NCBI GenBank assembly: GCA_038503075.1
Contig: JBCAML010000015.1
Location: 310,001 to 374,000, forward strand
Direction of reading: 5' to 3'
DNA from: Gyromitra esculenta
Lineage: Eukaryota; Ascomycota; Pezizomycetes; Pezizales; Discinaceae
Length of the DNA: 64,000 nucleotides
The stretch's first letter is position 1, and each line of letters begins with the position of its first letter. The notes under the pieces were generated by a model, which did no database searches, was not told the origin of the DNA, and saw nothing but the letters and a program-made list of their open reading frames with translations. Both the position numbers and the translations under genes were made by a program. Of the stretch, positions 46,558 through 58,160 are shown piece after piece.

Positions 46558-47141
46558 TTATGCAGGTACCGTTCCTCGGAGGATCGGCTGTAATAAAGCT
46601 TCTACCGATAGAATAAGAAAGAAAGCAGTATTATTGAAGGTGATCTGACAGGTTGCCGAGTTTGAATCGATTTAATCCGGAATTTTAATAAGCTGACAAG
46701 TTTAGATGATAAGAAAAGTTAGATGGGTAAAGTTGGTGCGTGAGACTGGTTGCTGGATACTAGGGACACGGGTTTTATGACACGATCCAGATTCTGCGCC
46801 TGGTTTATGCGATCGTGCCGAACAGTAGTACAGCCTCCGGTAGAACTATTGTAGAATTGTGGCAGCTCAAGATCTGAAGCTTTCATTGGTTTTACGGGGG
46901 ATCAACGTTGTTGGAAGGATTTTGGCAGTGGTAATTGGGCGTTCGCTTACCCTCGTTTTTCTACCAGAGGCTGTAACTAGCTTGTGGAACTCCGGAAAAG
47001 CATAGCCCATCTTGTCGCGCGAAGCGGAGCAGACACCCAACGAAGCTCTGGTTTGGAGGCTGTCATAACTGGGCTGGAATTCGAATGGTAATTCCGAGCG
47101 AATGTTTACAATACCATGACCAACAGGGGGTCAGTTTGCTG
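46558..47141. other. Upstream region of membrane-protein member 2
   Basis: No coding frame recognised; probably the promoter of the minus-strand gene. Confidence 0.45.
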
Positions 47142-47319
47142 TACAGTACAATCGCCCTATAAGAATACGGTTGGTTCCGAAAATGGTATTCTTATAAAAG
47201 AGTTATTCTTGTATGAAAAGCGGGCTACACTCAAATTTACCCCTGTCAGGACAGGATTCAGCATTCTAATAAGGCGAGTATTCTTATAGTTAGTATTCTT
47301 ATAGGGCGATTGTACTGTA
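47142..47319. mobile_element. MITE family A, well-preserved copy (178 bp)
   Basis: Perfect 27-bp terminal inverted repeats: TACAGTACAATCGCCCTATA continuing AGAATAC at 47142, inverted at 47293-47319. TA borders at both ends. The sequence TATTCTTATA recurs inside. CAGT-type TIRs with TA duplication fit a pogo/Fot-mobilised element. No ORF. Confidence 0.9.
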
Positions 47320-47727
47320 CCATCAAATCATGACAACGAAGCTTGGGCCTCCTCCTACGAGCCACAACACCGCACATCCCTGGTTTTGAGAGCAGAGACG
47401 GTGTGGTAACCAGCGTGGGTACACCACCCAAGCATATGAAGTATCGCCTAGGTCCAGATTCACTAATACTGCCCGTGGATTCTAATTTGGGTTTGGTCGC
47501 CATCAACTGGTGTCGCCCCAGTTCCCCTTATTAAGCCCTGGATTTTGTGGCACACCTGAAGTCAAACGAAGGGATGTGGTTTGGATTGGTTGCAGCGAAT
47601 GCCAAGATTGACCTATAAGAGATAACGAAACTTACCCGGAATCCGGCCACGGTGGGGAATCCGGCCACCTGCATATCAACGAGTTGAGCCTCTAGTACTA
47701 CACACCACACAACGCAAAGCAAATGAA

Positions 47728-49137
47728 ATGGGGCGGATTAAAGCACGGCAAGATTCTGAGAAAGAAATGCATATATTATATGCAATTAAAGCCTTAAACA
47801 GCGACCCAGAGCTATCAATACGTGCTGCAGCCAGAAAATTCGAAGTACCTAGGACTACCCTTCAAGACCGATACCACCAGGGAGCAAAGCCAAAATGGGA
47901 GGCTCATGAATCACAGCAAAATCTTACAAAAGAAGAGGAGGATTCAATAGAAGCTTGGGTTGATCGATTAGATGACATAGGAATCCCGCCAAGGCTCTCA
48001 CATCTCTACGAAATGGCAGCTTCTATCATACGGCAACGCAGTTCAGAAGAATCTGAATTTCAAATTCGAATTGGAGACCATTGGATCACTCGCTTTTTGG
48101 ATAGGCATCCTCAGATTGCTTACCGCTATTCTGCACGTGTTGACAATGAGCGAGCCTCTGCTGGAAATCCTACAACTATAAATCAATTCTTTAATCGGTT
48201 GGCTGAAGTTCGCAGCAGATACCATATTCTCCCAGAAAATACCTACAACACAGACGAAAAAGGTTATGCTATAGGGTTAGGCAAGTGGTATAAGGTTTTG
48301 GTGCAGAGAAATAGAAAGACCTCTCGTATTCGACAGCCAGGAAATCGAGAGTGGGTATCAGTACTGGAGTGTGTCTCAGTAAAAGGAAAACTTCTTCCAG
48401 CATACCTGATCTATAAAGGCAAAGCACACCTTATGAGAAACCAAGACTATGTTGAAAGAGATGAAGCTACGTTTGGCTTATCAGATAGTGGGTGGAGCGA
48501 TGACCAACATGGGTTTAAATGGCTTTCAACCCACTTTGATCCCTTAACAGCTACCCCCACCAACGACCACCGTTTGCTGATAATTGATGGGCATTCTTCT
48601 CACCTTACCGTGGAATTTGTGGAATACTGTTTGGATCATAACATTCACTTACTCTGTCTTCTGCCTCATTCAACACATCTCCTTCAACCTTTAGATGTTG
48701 GTTTATCCTCTCCTCTCAAGCAATACTATTCTAATCTGCTCGACCTGTGGACCCGAACACACCCCTACCAACGATTGAACAAAGGAGACTTCTTTCCTCT
48801 GCTCATGAAGGCCCGAAGGTCAGCATTTACCGAGAAGAACATCAAATCTGCTTTTGTGACCACTGGTATCTTTCCCTTCAGACGCAACCAAGTTCTCAAC
48901 ATCCTTCAACATCAGTCAACTGCGCCAGAATCTCAACAACCAGCACTTACTCCTACCAATGCAAAGGATATCCAGCATCTGAAATTGACCGCCGAGAAAT
49001 CTGAGAGTCTGGATGAGGTTAAACAAATCTGTTTGCAGCTAGCTACTGCTGCAGGTAAAGCGTTCGCTGACAGAGCGATCGCTCAAGAAACTGTGCGACA
49101 ACTCACAACCGCTCAAAAAAAAAGCCATACAGACTGA
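47728..49137 (+). CDS. pogo/CENP-B-type transposase (DDE_1)
   Basis: A 469-residue transposase, catalysing cut-and-paste of the surrounding element in the nucleus. An N-terminal Psq-type HTH (LSIRAAARKFEVPRTTLQDR, about 27-46), a CENP-B/Tc5 HTH (about 60-150, IGDHWITRFLDRHPQI) and a DDE_1 catalytic core. The three catalytic Asp are visible: NTDEKG, LIIDGHSSH and LQPLDVG, so the core is intact. At the C-terminus an A9 run lies ten bases before the stop; downstream, beyond 49162, an open frame with RTDLDHLRTLRLEKERKK and a Lys-rich block looks like the lost C-terminal tail. So this copy may be truncated by small indels. No intron. It is not known whether it is active. Confidence 0.88.
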   Translation: MGRIKARQDSEKEMHILYAIKALNSDPELSIRAAARKFEVPRTTLQDRYHQGAKPKWEAHESQQNLTKEEEDSIEAWVDRLDDIGIPPRLSHLYEMAASIIRQRSSEESEFQIRIGDHWITRFLDRHPQIAYRYSARVDNERASAGNPTTINQFFNRLAEVRSRYHILPENTYNTDEKGYAIGLGKWYKVLVQRNRKTSRIRQPGNREWVSVLECVSVKGKLLPAYLIYKGKAHLMRNQDYVERDEATFGLSDSGWSDDQHGFKWLSTHFDPLTATPTNDHRLLIIDGHSSHLTVEFVEYCLDHNIHLLCLLPHSTHLLQPLDVGLSSPLKQYYSNLLDLWTRTHPYQRLNKGDFFPLLMKARRSAFTEKNIKSAFVTTGIFPFRRNQVLNILQHQSTAPESQQPALTPTNAKDIQHLKLTAEKSESLDEVKQICLQLATAAGKAFADRAIAQETVRQLTTAQKKSHTD

Positions 49138-49750
49138 AGGTATATCAGTAAAGCCAGGGTCCTTACACGAACAGATTTAGATCACTTGCGGACATTGCGG
49201 TTGGAAAAAGAAAGGAAAAAGGTTGAAGCAACAGCAAAGCGGAAAGCAAAGGGATCCATCAACAACACCAAAGGTAATCACTCTCCCGTACTATTTCAGT
49301 TTTCCTTGATATAGTACTAACAGTAATTAACAGGAAAAAAGCGGTCGCGTAACGTTGATAAAGATCTCCCTGTCACAAAACATCACTCAAATCCATTGTG
49401 CAATCTGGACCTAAGAACCTTACCTGCCCTTGACAGCAACAACGAGTGAAAATTTCTTAATTCTCATAAACCTACCGAATAGAGCACCCTCTACTCTCTC
49501 TAAATGCTATCGGAAGGTTTTTTTTCTGTGGGTTTTGGTAGCTAGGCAGGTGTTGACTCCCTACCCCTTATGGACCGGGCAGGAGGAGGATCATGGGGCT
49601 TTGGGGGGAGGACAACACATTTTTCTTTTCTCTCTCTATAGATCTTAGATGCTCTCCATTTTACTATCTATTCTAAAGAGCGCTTTCATTAGATAATTAC
49701 TTCTTGTTGAGTCTATGGTTTTCTCTCTCTCGCTTAACCTTTTGCTCACC
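49138..49750 (+). pseudogene. Detached C-terminal coding remnant and 3' part of the pogo-like element
   Basis: 49162-49275 reads as a coherent basic tail (LTRTDLDHLRTLRLEKE..KKVEATAKRKAKG) in the frame of the transposase but after its TGA. This suggests two compensating frame changes or a stop. The rest to the right TIR is non-coding. Confidence 0.55.
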
Positions 49751-49798
49751 GTGGCCGGATTTCCCACCGTGGCCGGATTCCGGGTAAGTTTTGTTATC

Positions 49799-52702
49799 GT
49801 TAACAGCATCCCCAACCTTGGCTGGTGAGGGTTATAATTCTGCTCTACCAGATCAATAGGAACTGCTTATATGGTTAAATCAGATGTGGATTTAAAATAT
49901 CATATTGGTTTTCTCAAATAGAGAGTCAATTGCCGAATTACAAGTGTGCGACATAAACTCATTTCTATTGGTGCTTGGTACAGAGCCAACTCTCAAGGGG
50001 CGAGGTTTATCTTCAAGCTCTCAGGTATCCCCTGAGATAAGCAGTGCTACTTGAAGGGAAAACTAAGCGACGAGAGTGTTTACGAGGTTCCACAGGCTCT
50101 ACGGAGTGTTCAAGTATAGAGGACTTGAGGGCGGCGACAGCGTAAGGTTATGAGGTATAACCGAGGTTTGTATTGTAAAATACAAGAGTGTACGATAGAA
50201 GACGTTGCTTAGGGAAAGAAGAAGGGAAAATACAACAAGAGGGGAAAACCCTTCGCTTATATACCACTTTCCAACTCTTTCGATGACAAAGACATGACTC
50301 ATTGTAATAGGAAACCCAAAGAAACACAAAGAACAAACATCAAAACACAACGACCATATACCCATATACCCGACTCATCAACGAAACAACCATCCATGAA
50401 ACCAACCTATCTAATGCTTGATTTGCGTATTTGATGCATACAGAAACACACTGTATTACCGTATAATTTCAGTCGTATGGAACGGGGCCGGACTGAGAGA
50501 GCAGGATAAAATTGTATTCTGACTGGTTGGAAAACCTTTGAGGCTCAACTACAACCAGTGAACAAACTCTCCAAGACCGAGCCAGCAACCTAAACAGTAT
50601 GAATCCTGTCACCTCGACCAGTAATATCACAATATTCTCCTGTAGTCTCAGGCCGGTCTCGTTCCTTATGACCGAATTTATACGGTATCTCGGTCACAAT
50701 GAACACGCCTGGGCCGGGCTAGATCAGAATACTTAGATAAAAATCTCCGTATCTAGAGACTCGGTTGCCTATTAGTTGTTAGTTCGGGAAATCCTTTCTG
50801 ATATCTTCAAGCAGCTTTGTGAAGGCCATTCTAAAACTATCTAGGCCGGTCGTGTTCATTATGGCTAGAAATCAGTCAAGTTATCAACTGGAAATGGAAT
50901 TATGATAGGGGTAGAAATTATAGTAGACAGGTTTTCGTCATAGAACAAAGTGTGCAGTGCAGTCAAGATTGGCCGGGATTATGATAGGTCTTGCTCTCTC
51001 TATATATAAATACACTATTAAACGTTGCCGATCCCTCCAGCTCTAAAGGTGCCTTGACCTTTTCTAGTTTTTGCTTGTGAGCCCAGCGGCAGCACGGACC
51101 CCTCCAGGCGACAATATGCAGTGTGGGGGGTTTCGAATCATGTAGGGATTTGAGAATGTTTATCCTCGTAATCTGCGATATAATAATAAGTCTGATTTCA
51201 CGATGAATGTTATACCTGTACCTTTTGAAGGAGTTCCTGGCCCTGGAGTTACCCTATCTTTGGAGTTACCCTACTTTAGCACCTTCCGGATCAGGACTGG
51301 AGCCTGTTACCCTGCCTCCAATCCTTCCAGTAGGTATAGTATTTGGAGAAGGGGGGACAGCACCAGAAAAGACCTGTCCCGGAGGGCAAAAGTAACCCCT
51401 AGGCCGTCAAGCAAAACCGTCCGGCGGAATGGGACCCGGAGGGTATGTAGGGGAAGTGTCTGGCTTCGCTGTGGTTCAAACGGATTGCGAATCGGACCAA
51501 AACTGGCGGAGTTACAGACTGACAAAGATAAGGGAACGCAATGCTACGCGACGATTCGGACAGGCGAAATGATCGTCTCGAAGAGACGAACGCAATGAAG
51601 ACGAATACGTAACTCCCGTGTTACCGACATGCATACTGCTCGAGAACGAACTCAACGGGTGATTTATGGAGATAAGGCGAAGTGGTTTCATGTTGTCATA
51701 GTAGTTAGCGCCTCTACACCACACTATACCCAAACATAGTAGAGAGGAGGCATTATAAATACTCGCAGTGGATGTAAACTCTGAGCCTGATCATTAGCGA
51801 CTTAAGAACGAGCCTTATCAATATTATATTGTTTCTAGCAAAATTACTTCCGTGCAATTTACTCTATTACTTGTGAATTACTTTTATCTCGCTTAGCAAG
51901 GCTTTGGCCCTTCAGCGTTAGTTATTAAAACCTTACTATTGGAAGTTCTTCACGGAACTTTGCTCGATCCCTACTTTGAACTCTACGGTTATCTTTTAGC
52001 GGTTCATAAGAAGCAGTTAGGACTTGCGCCTGTGTATTGTGTTGCGGATAGCAACCGGGCAGGTTATAGCGTCTAGATTGTTATCTAAAGCTTCTTGGAG
52101 ATTTCCTGTGCGGTAAGAAGTACCGGTCTTACAATGAAAATGATTCGAATACTAATACGTCAAGCTATATGTATGTACTGGTAGTTAATGGCTTGGTGAA
52201 GTAAATTACATAAACAAGCTAAGCCTAATTGGGACTGGATCGAGATAACTGGTAGTACTACATGTAGTAACCAAACTGATGCATTTTTCTCGAAAGGTCA
52301 CACAATCGGGAACCAAAAAACCAATAGGTACCATAGCCTCGTCTCTTGAATTTGGCTCATGAGACACTAAATCCTGACTGATTTAGCTTGTGAAGCACTA
52401 AATTTTGAGAGGCCTTAAAAAAAGATTATATATATTGATGATGACGATTGAGCATTAGGAGGAAAAGCAAAAAAGGTAAATTACAGTGCCAAGACGCTAA
52501 ACATTGATATATCAAGAGTAGAAGCTGTTATATAGGAAAGCATTCTAAAACCAGCTCACAAAGGCGGAGTAATATATATGTGTTTGGCTGAATGGCTACT
52601 GTATGTGGGGTAGCAGTCTAGTTACACAGGTCTAGTGCATGTAATATTTCTACAGATCTGTCTGGAAGGTCTAGGCATACACCTAACGCTCCAGTAGCCT
52701 CA
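49799..52702. other. Intergenic between pogo element and LTR retrotransposon
   Basis: No supported gene in 2.9 kb. Small direct repeat GGAGTTACCCTA(T/C)T at about 51245-51274 and a family D repeat near 52190. The ORFs at 51203-51733 have no motif. Confidence 0.5.
52190..52250 (-). repeat. Dispersed repeat family D, copy 4
   Basis: The minus strand reads ATCTCGATCCAGTCCCAATT then AGGCTTAGCTTGTTTATGTA; the left half matches copy 2 closely over about 55 bases. The right end is lost. Confidence 0.65.
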
Positions 52703-53100
52703 TTTCACGGATATAAAGGAGTAATCGGGTCAAGGATATTGTTGGGGTTGTGCTTTGGGTTCAGGATTATAATGTTATTGTGTTTCGGTTGCTTTCGGTT
52801 ATTTCCTAGTTATGAGTCATCATGGTTGAAAAGCGGGGTATTTAAGAGATGGATCTTTGTCGCTTGTGTTCTTTTTCTCTTCCTTCCTTAAGCAACGTTC
52901 TCGTTACCTTCTACTGTAAATCGCCGAAGTACTATCTCGATTCTACCTCAGAATCTTCGCTGTCGCTGTCTACCTCGCTGCACCTATCTCGCCTTGAGAT
53001 AAACACACCCTCGTAGAACTTGTAGAACACGCTGCACTCTTCAAACGTGTTGTCGCCTCGCTTAAGTAGCACTGCTTACCTTCAGGGATACTGAAGGGCT
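52703..53100 (+). repeat. 5' LTR
   Basis: Begins TTTCACGGATATAAAGGAGT and matches the region from 58139 almost base for base to about 53071, then loosely to about 53100. Contains GTATTTAAG as a TATA-like word. The start is TTTCACGG rather than the usual TG; the exact 3' edge and the tRNA primer site are unclear. Confidence 0.88.
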
Positions 53101-53187
53101 TAACGAGGGACTGAACCGTGAGATTACGTTGCTTCCAACATCTACACCTTCTACCACCCAACCCACACAAAAACTCCCAACGCCATC

Positions 53188-54475
53188 ATGGAAGGAGCTG
53201 CTGTCGCAACGAAACGATTCCCCACCAGGGAAGCCTTCGCCCAAACCTACAGAGAAGACCCTGCACAACTCTACAATGAGCTCAGGGACCTAAACCAAGC
53301 CCTAGAGGACCAAATTGATGTCCTCCAGGAAAGCGAACGAGAAAATGAGGTCAAACTCAACACAGCTCGTATTCAGACCGACAACGCCCTCCGTCACGCC
53401 GCCGAGCAAGACCAACGAGTCACAGACACCGCTAACCTCATCGCCCGGCTACGACAGGAACGAAATGAGGCGCGAGCCACTATCCCAGCACCCCCCGCTC
53501 CACCCAATTTGAGCGCCACCCCACCTCCATCAACAAACTCCCACCGCTCGGAAAGAATGCCTGATCCAGAAAAGTTTGATGGATCCAGAGCCAAGCTCCC
53601 CGGCTTCATCCTCCAACTACGGTCCAAGTTAACCGTCAACCGAGATCGCTTCGCAAACGAAACCACGATGATCCTCTATACCATTAACCGATTAGAGGGA
53701 GCGGCTCTGGAGCAGGTTCGTCACACCGTTCTCCCTCCGGCCTCACCACTTGGACTAGTGCCGAACAACTCATCGCGCTCTGGAAACCGCTTTCGGAGAT
53801 CCAGATCCAACAGGTACCGCTCGACGAGAACTTCACCAACTCCGGCAGGGAAAACGCGACTTCTCGGCGTATCTAGCCGACTTTCAGAGAATTATGGGAC
53901 AGCTTAATTTCGACGAAAACTCGAAAATGGACGCCTAACATGGCATGTCGGAAGAACTAAAAGAAGCCATGGTATTCGCACCCATCGCGCCTGCCACCCT
54001 TCCAGAGATGATCCTCACCCTCACCCGCCTAGATAACCGTATCCGAGCTCGCAAGGCAGAGAAACGGGGAAACAATCGTGATAATATGGGTCAATTCAGC
54101 GCTCCCGCAGCCTTCACTCCTGCTTCCTCCTTTACCCCAGGAGGATTAGCTCCGATGGACCTATCTTTTGGTCGCACTAGCAATATCTCTCGCCCCCCTC
54201 AGGATCAACGGTATACAATGGTTAATGGGAGAAGGAAGCTCTCGGAGGAAGAAAAGCAATGGCGCCGTACCACTGGGAAATGCATGTTTTGCGCCGCCCC
54301 TGACCATTCGTATGCCAACTGCCCCTCCGCTCCTAAGAAACCCACTATGAGGGGAGCCCTTACCGCACCGCCCGCCACTCGTACGCCCCCCGCTTCCTCG
54401 CTTCCACCGCCTCCTCTTCCTCCTCAGTTTTTCGCGCTAGAATCAGCAGACTCTTCCAACGAGTCTTTAAACTAG
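53188..54475 (+). pseudogene. gag remnant of the chromovirus
   Basis: The frame from ATG 53188 encodes a coiled-coil N-terminus and PDPEKFDGSRAKLPGF, then loses the frame at about 53720-53790. The capsid-like QGKRDFSAYLADFQRIMG block continues in another frame, which meets a TAA at 53936. The last part (53945-54475) carries a CCHC zinc knuckle CMFCAAPDHSYANC. So at least two frame changes and a stop break gag. Confidence 0.85.
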
Positions 54476-54504
54476 TCCAACCAAGGCCGACCAGTGACCC
54501 CGCC

Positions 54505-57500
54505 TTGGTTCCCATTTCCTTTCCTTTGTCGGCTTTTTCTATCTCGGGTTTTTCAGTGTCTGATACATACGTGGAGGAACAATTGGATGGGGAACACTTT
54601 GTTGTACTTTGTAACATTTCCCATAACAATAAAATTATCAAAACTCACGCACTATTGGACACTGGAGCCTCGGGATTTGCCTTCATTGATAAGGACTTTG
54701 CGAGTCACCACTCCCTACCTCTCCTACCCTTAAAAACCCCTCGACAACTTGAAGTAATAGATGGTCGCCCAGTTTCGTCAGGAGACATCACCCATATTAC
54801 TAACATCAACCTCTCCATCCAACAACACCAGGAACAAGCCCCCTGTTTTGTCACCCGACTAGGACATTACCCCCTCGTTCTAGGAATTCCATGGATGAAT
54901 CATCATGATGTCCAACTCCGTCGCCCAAAAACGCATTGAGTTTAATTCTAAACTCCGCCCCACCCATTGTACCCCCCATTTCGCCACCGTAACCGCCCCC
55001 TCGGTTATAGCCCCCCCTAAGCTGAACCTATCCTTTATCAACGCCGCTAGTTTCAGAACTCTCACCCGAAAACATTCCTCCCAAGCCTATGCAATGTCAC
55101 TGTATGAAATTAACAAAATCATCGATGACAAAACAACCAAGGAGGAATGGAGAACAAGAATCCCTACGGAATATCACGACTTTCTAGATATGTTCGATAA
55201 AAAGAAAGCCCAAGGATTACCACCCCGCCGCTCATATGACCACAAGATACAACTGATGGAAGGAAAAGATGCCCCTTTCGGACCCCTCTATGGAATGTCC
55301 CGAGAAGAGCTCATCGTCTTGAAGAAGTATATTGAAGACAATCATGAGTATGATTCATTCGTGCTAGTTCCTCTCCAGCCGGATCCCCCGTCCTATTTGT
55401 CAAAAAAGCTGACGGTTCCTTACGACTCTGTGTGGACTACCGGGGCCTTAATGCTATTACCGTTAAGGATCGCTATACCTCTCCCCTCATCCGCGAAACA
55501 TTGGACCGACTTGCAAAGGCACAATGGTATACCAAATTAGACCTCCGTGACGGATACCATCAAGTACGCATCGCCGAGGGAGATGAGTGGAAGACAGCCT
55601 TTCGCACTCGCTATGGCTTATATGAATACCAAGTCATGCCGTTCGGCTTGACCAATGCCCCGGGAACCTTCCAACGATTCGTTAATGATTGCCTCACCGA
55701 GTACCTGGATATTTTTTGTACAGCCTACCTCGACGATATCCTAATCTATAGTGATACCTTCGCGGAGCATCAGGCCCATGTGCGAAAAGTACTTCAGACA
55801 CTCAAGAATAATAGTATTTTGCTCAAACCGGAAAAATGCGAATTCAATGTACAGACGACCAAGTACTTAGGCCTCATTCTTACCCCCGACGGCATTAAGA
55901 TGGACGAAGAGAAACTAAAAGCAGTACGGGAATGGGGTACCCCTAAGAGCGTCAAGGATGTACAAGCCTTTCTAGGCTTCGCTAATTTTTACCGTCGTTT
56001 TATTCTCGGTTTTTCCAAGCTTGCCTCCCCTCTTACGGCCCTAACAAAAAAAGGTATTACTTTCGAATGGACAGTAGAAGCGGATATCGCCTTCGAAAAT
56101 CTAAAACATGCCTTTACCACCGCTCCAATCCTCATCCACTTTGATCCTGACAAGAAAATCATTGTGGAAACCGACGCCTCCGACTTCGTATCCGGAGGAA
56201 TACTATCTCAATACGACGACGCTGGAGTTCTACACCCAGTCGCGTTCTTCTCAAAAAAGCATTCACCTGCCGAATGCAATTATGAGATTTACGACAAGGA
56301 ACTACTAGCTGTATTCGAAGAATGGCGGAGCTCGAAGGTTCCAAACACCCTATTGATGTAATCAGCGACCATAAAAACCTCGAGTATTTTATGAGTACAA
56401 AACAACTAAACCGACGACAAGCACGATGGGCCGAATATCTCTCCCGTTTTGATTTCGTAATTACTTATCGCCCGGGTAGTCAAGGAGGAAAGCCAGACGC
56501 ATTGACCAGAAGATCAGGAGATCTTCCCAAGGAAGGGGATGAAAGACTGGCACATCAAAGCCAAGTGGTGTTGAAAAAAGAAAATGTGGACCCTAAGATA
56601 AGTTTGTTGTCGGCTTCTTTATCAAATGAAGCCGCTGAATTGGACGCCCCCCTCGTAGAACTCTTTCAAAAAGGTTATGATACTGATGAATTCCCTCAAA
56701 AGATACTCGCAGCACTGGAAAATAAAGAACAACAGTCAAAGGAGATCACCCTGAGCGAATGTAGTAACATTCAAGGCCTATTATGTTATCGAGAATGCTT
56801 CTACGTCCCCGACTTTGATCCTCTCAGACTGGAACTCATCCGAAGACATCATGATACCCCAGCGGCAGGACACCCAGGACGAGATAAGACCTTTGAACTT
56901 CTCTCGAGAAACTTTTATTGGCCAAAAATGCGGGAATCAATAAGCAGATATGTTCGTAACTGTCATACCTGCCAGAAAGCCAAACCTACGACTCAACGGA
57001 CCCAAGGCGTCCTCCGCCCCTTACCCATCCCAAACCGCCCCTGGCAAGAAATATCGATGGACTTTGTTACAGGCCTCCCGGAATCAGATGGTTATGATGC
57101 CATCATGGTGGTTGTTGATCGCCTATCAAAGATGCGGCATCTAATCCCCTGTAATACTACTGTTAATTCCCGGGAAGTAGCTGATCTTTACCTGCAACAC
57201 GTCTGGAAACTCCATGGCCTACCAACGTATGTCACATCCGATCGAGGAACTCAGTTTACCGCCTACTTCTGGAAAAATCTCTGCCAACGACTTGGAATCC
57301 AAGCTCGAATGTCAACAGCCTTCCACCCTGAGACCGATGGACAAACGGAGAGGTTGAATGCCGTCATGGAACAATACCTACGTTCCTATGTGTCCTATCA
57401 ACAAGAAGACTGGAACAAGTGGTTACCAATGGCTGAGTTTTCGGCGAACAACCAGGAGTCAGCTAGCACTAAAGTTTCCCCCTTCTTCGCTAACTATGGG

Positions 57501-58160
57501 TATCATCCCCGTTTCGATACAACGATCCTTCCAACCAAAGCCAATGCACAAAGTCTGGATGCTGCCTCATTCAGCCAAACGATGCAAGAACTCTACGATT
57601 ACCTACGGACGCAGATAAGAGTCGCTCAAGACATCCAGGAAATCGCTACGAATAAACATCGTACGCCAGCCCCCGCATATCAAGTGAACGATCAAGTCTT
57701 CATATCAATGAAGAACATCCGAACGACTCGTAATGCAAGGAAATTAGATTGGAAATGGATGGGACCCTACCCAATAAAGAAGATAGTGTCTCCCTTCGCA
57801 TACGAGATTGACCTCCCGAGTTCAATCAAATACCATCCGGTTTTTCACGTCTCTTTGTTGAAACCCGCGGCCCAAGATGCTCTCCCGGGTCAAGTAATTC
57901 CTCCACCTGTCCCTGTTGTTGTTAATGACCAGCAAGAGTATTATATCGAGAAAATTCTAGATCAACGAATCTATCGTGGAAAACAACAATATCTCGTTGA
58001 ATGGACCGGCTATGCTCACCCCACCTGGGAACCAGCCGAAGATCTCGAAGATACTGCTGCCCTTGATCAATTTCTCATTGTAACTCCCACGGAAATACCT
58101 CATGTTCGCAGGAGCTCACGCTTGAAGAGGGGGGCTACTTTCACGGATATAAAGGAGTAA
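54505..58160 (+). pseudogene. pol remnant: protease, RT, RNase H, integrase, chromodomain
   Basis: Four overlapping frames, broken near 54910, 55380 and 56325. Protease motif LLDTGAS; RT with MPFGLTNAP and the catalytic YLDD; RNase H beginning [15 protein letters not shown]; integrase HHCC zinc finger (HHDTPAAGHPG..CHTCQK) and DDE residues in SMDFVTGLP, TSDRGTQF and ETDGQTERLN; then a C-terminal chromodomain with KILDQR, YLVEWTGY and PTWEPAEDL. The longest intact piece is 56322-58160 (612 codons), holding the RNase H end to the chromodomain. Its stop lies 19-21 bases inside the 3' LTR. The chromodomain suggests targeting to H3K9-methylated heterochromatin, as known for the group. Confidence 0.92.

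Larger units (their letters stand above)
47621..49798 (+). mobile_element. pogo/Fot-like DNA transposon with ~48-bp TIRs
   Basis: The left end GATAACGAAACTTACCCGGA (47621) and inverted right end TCCGGGTAAGTTTTGTTATC (ending 49798) are near-perfect TIRs. Each TIR contains two tandem copies of an ATCCGGCCACGGTGGG-like unit. The exact boundary and target duplication are uncertain: TAAGA precedes the left end and a GTTAAC the right. The element encloses a single transposase ORF and ~660 bp of 3' sequence. About 2.18 kb. Confidence 0.88.
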
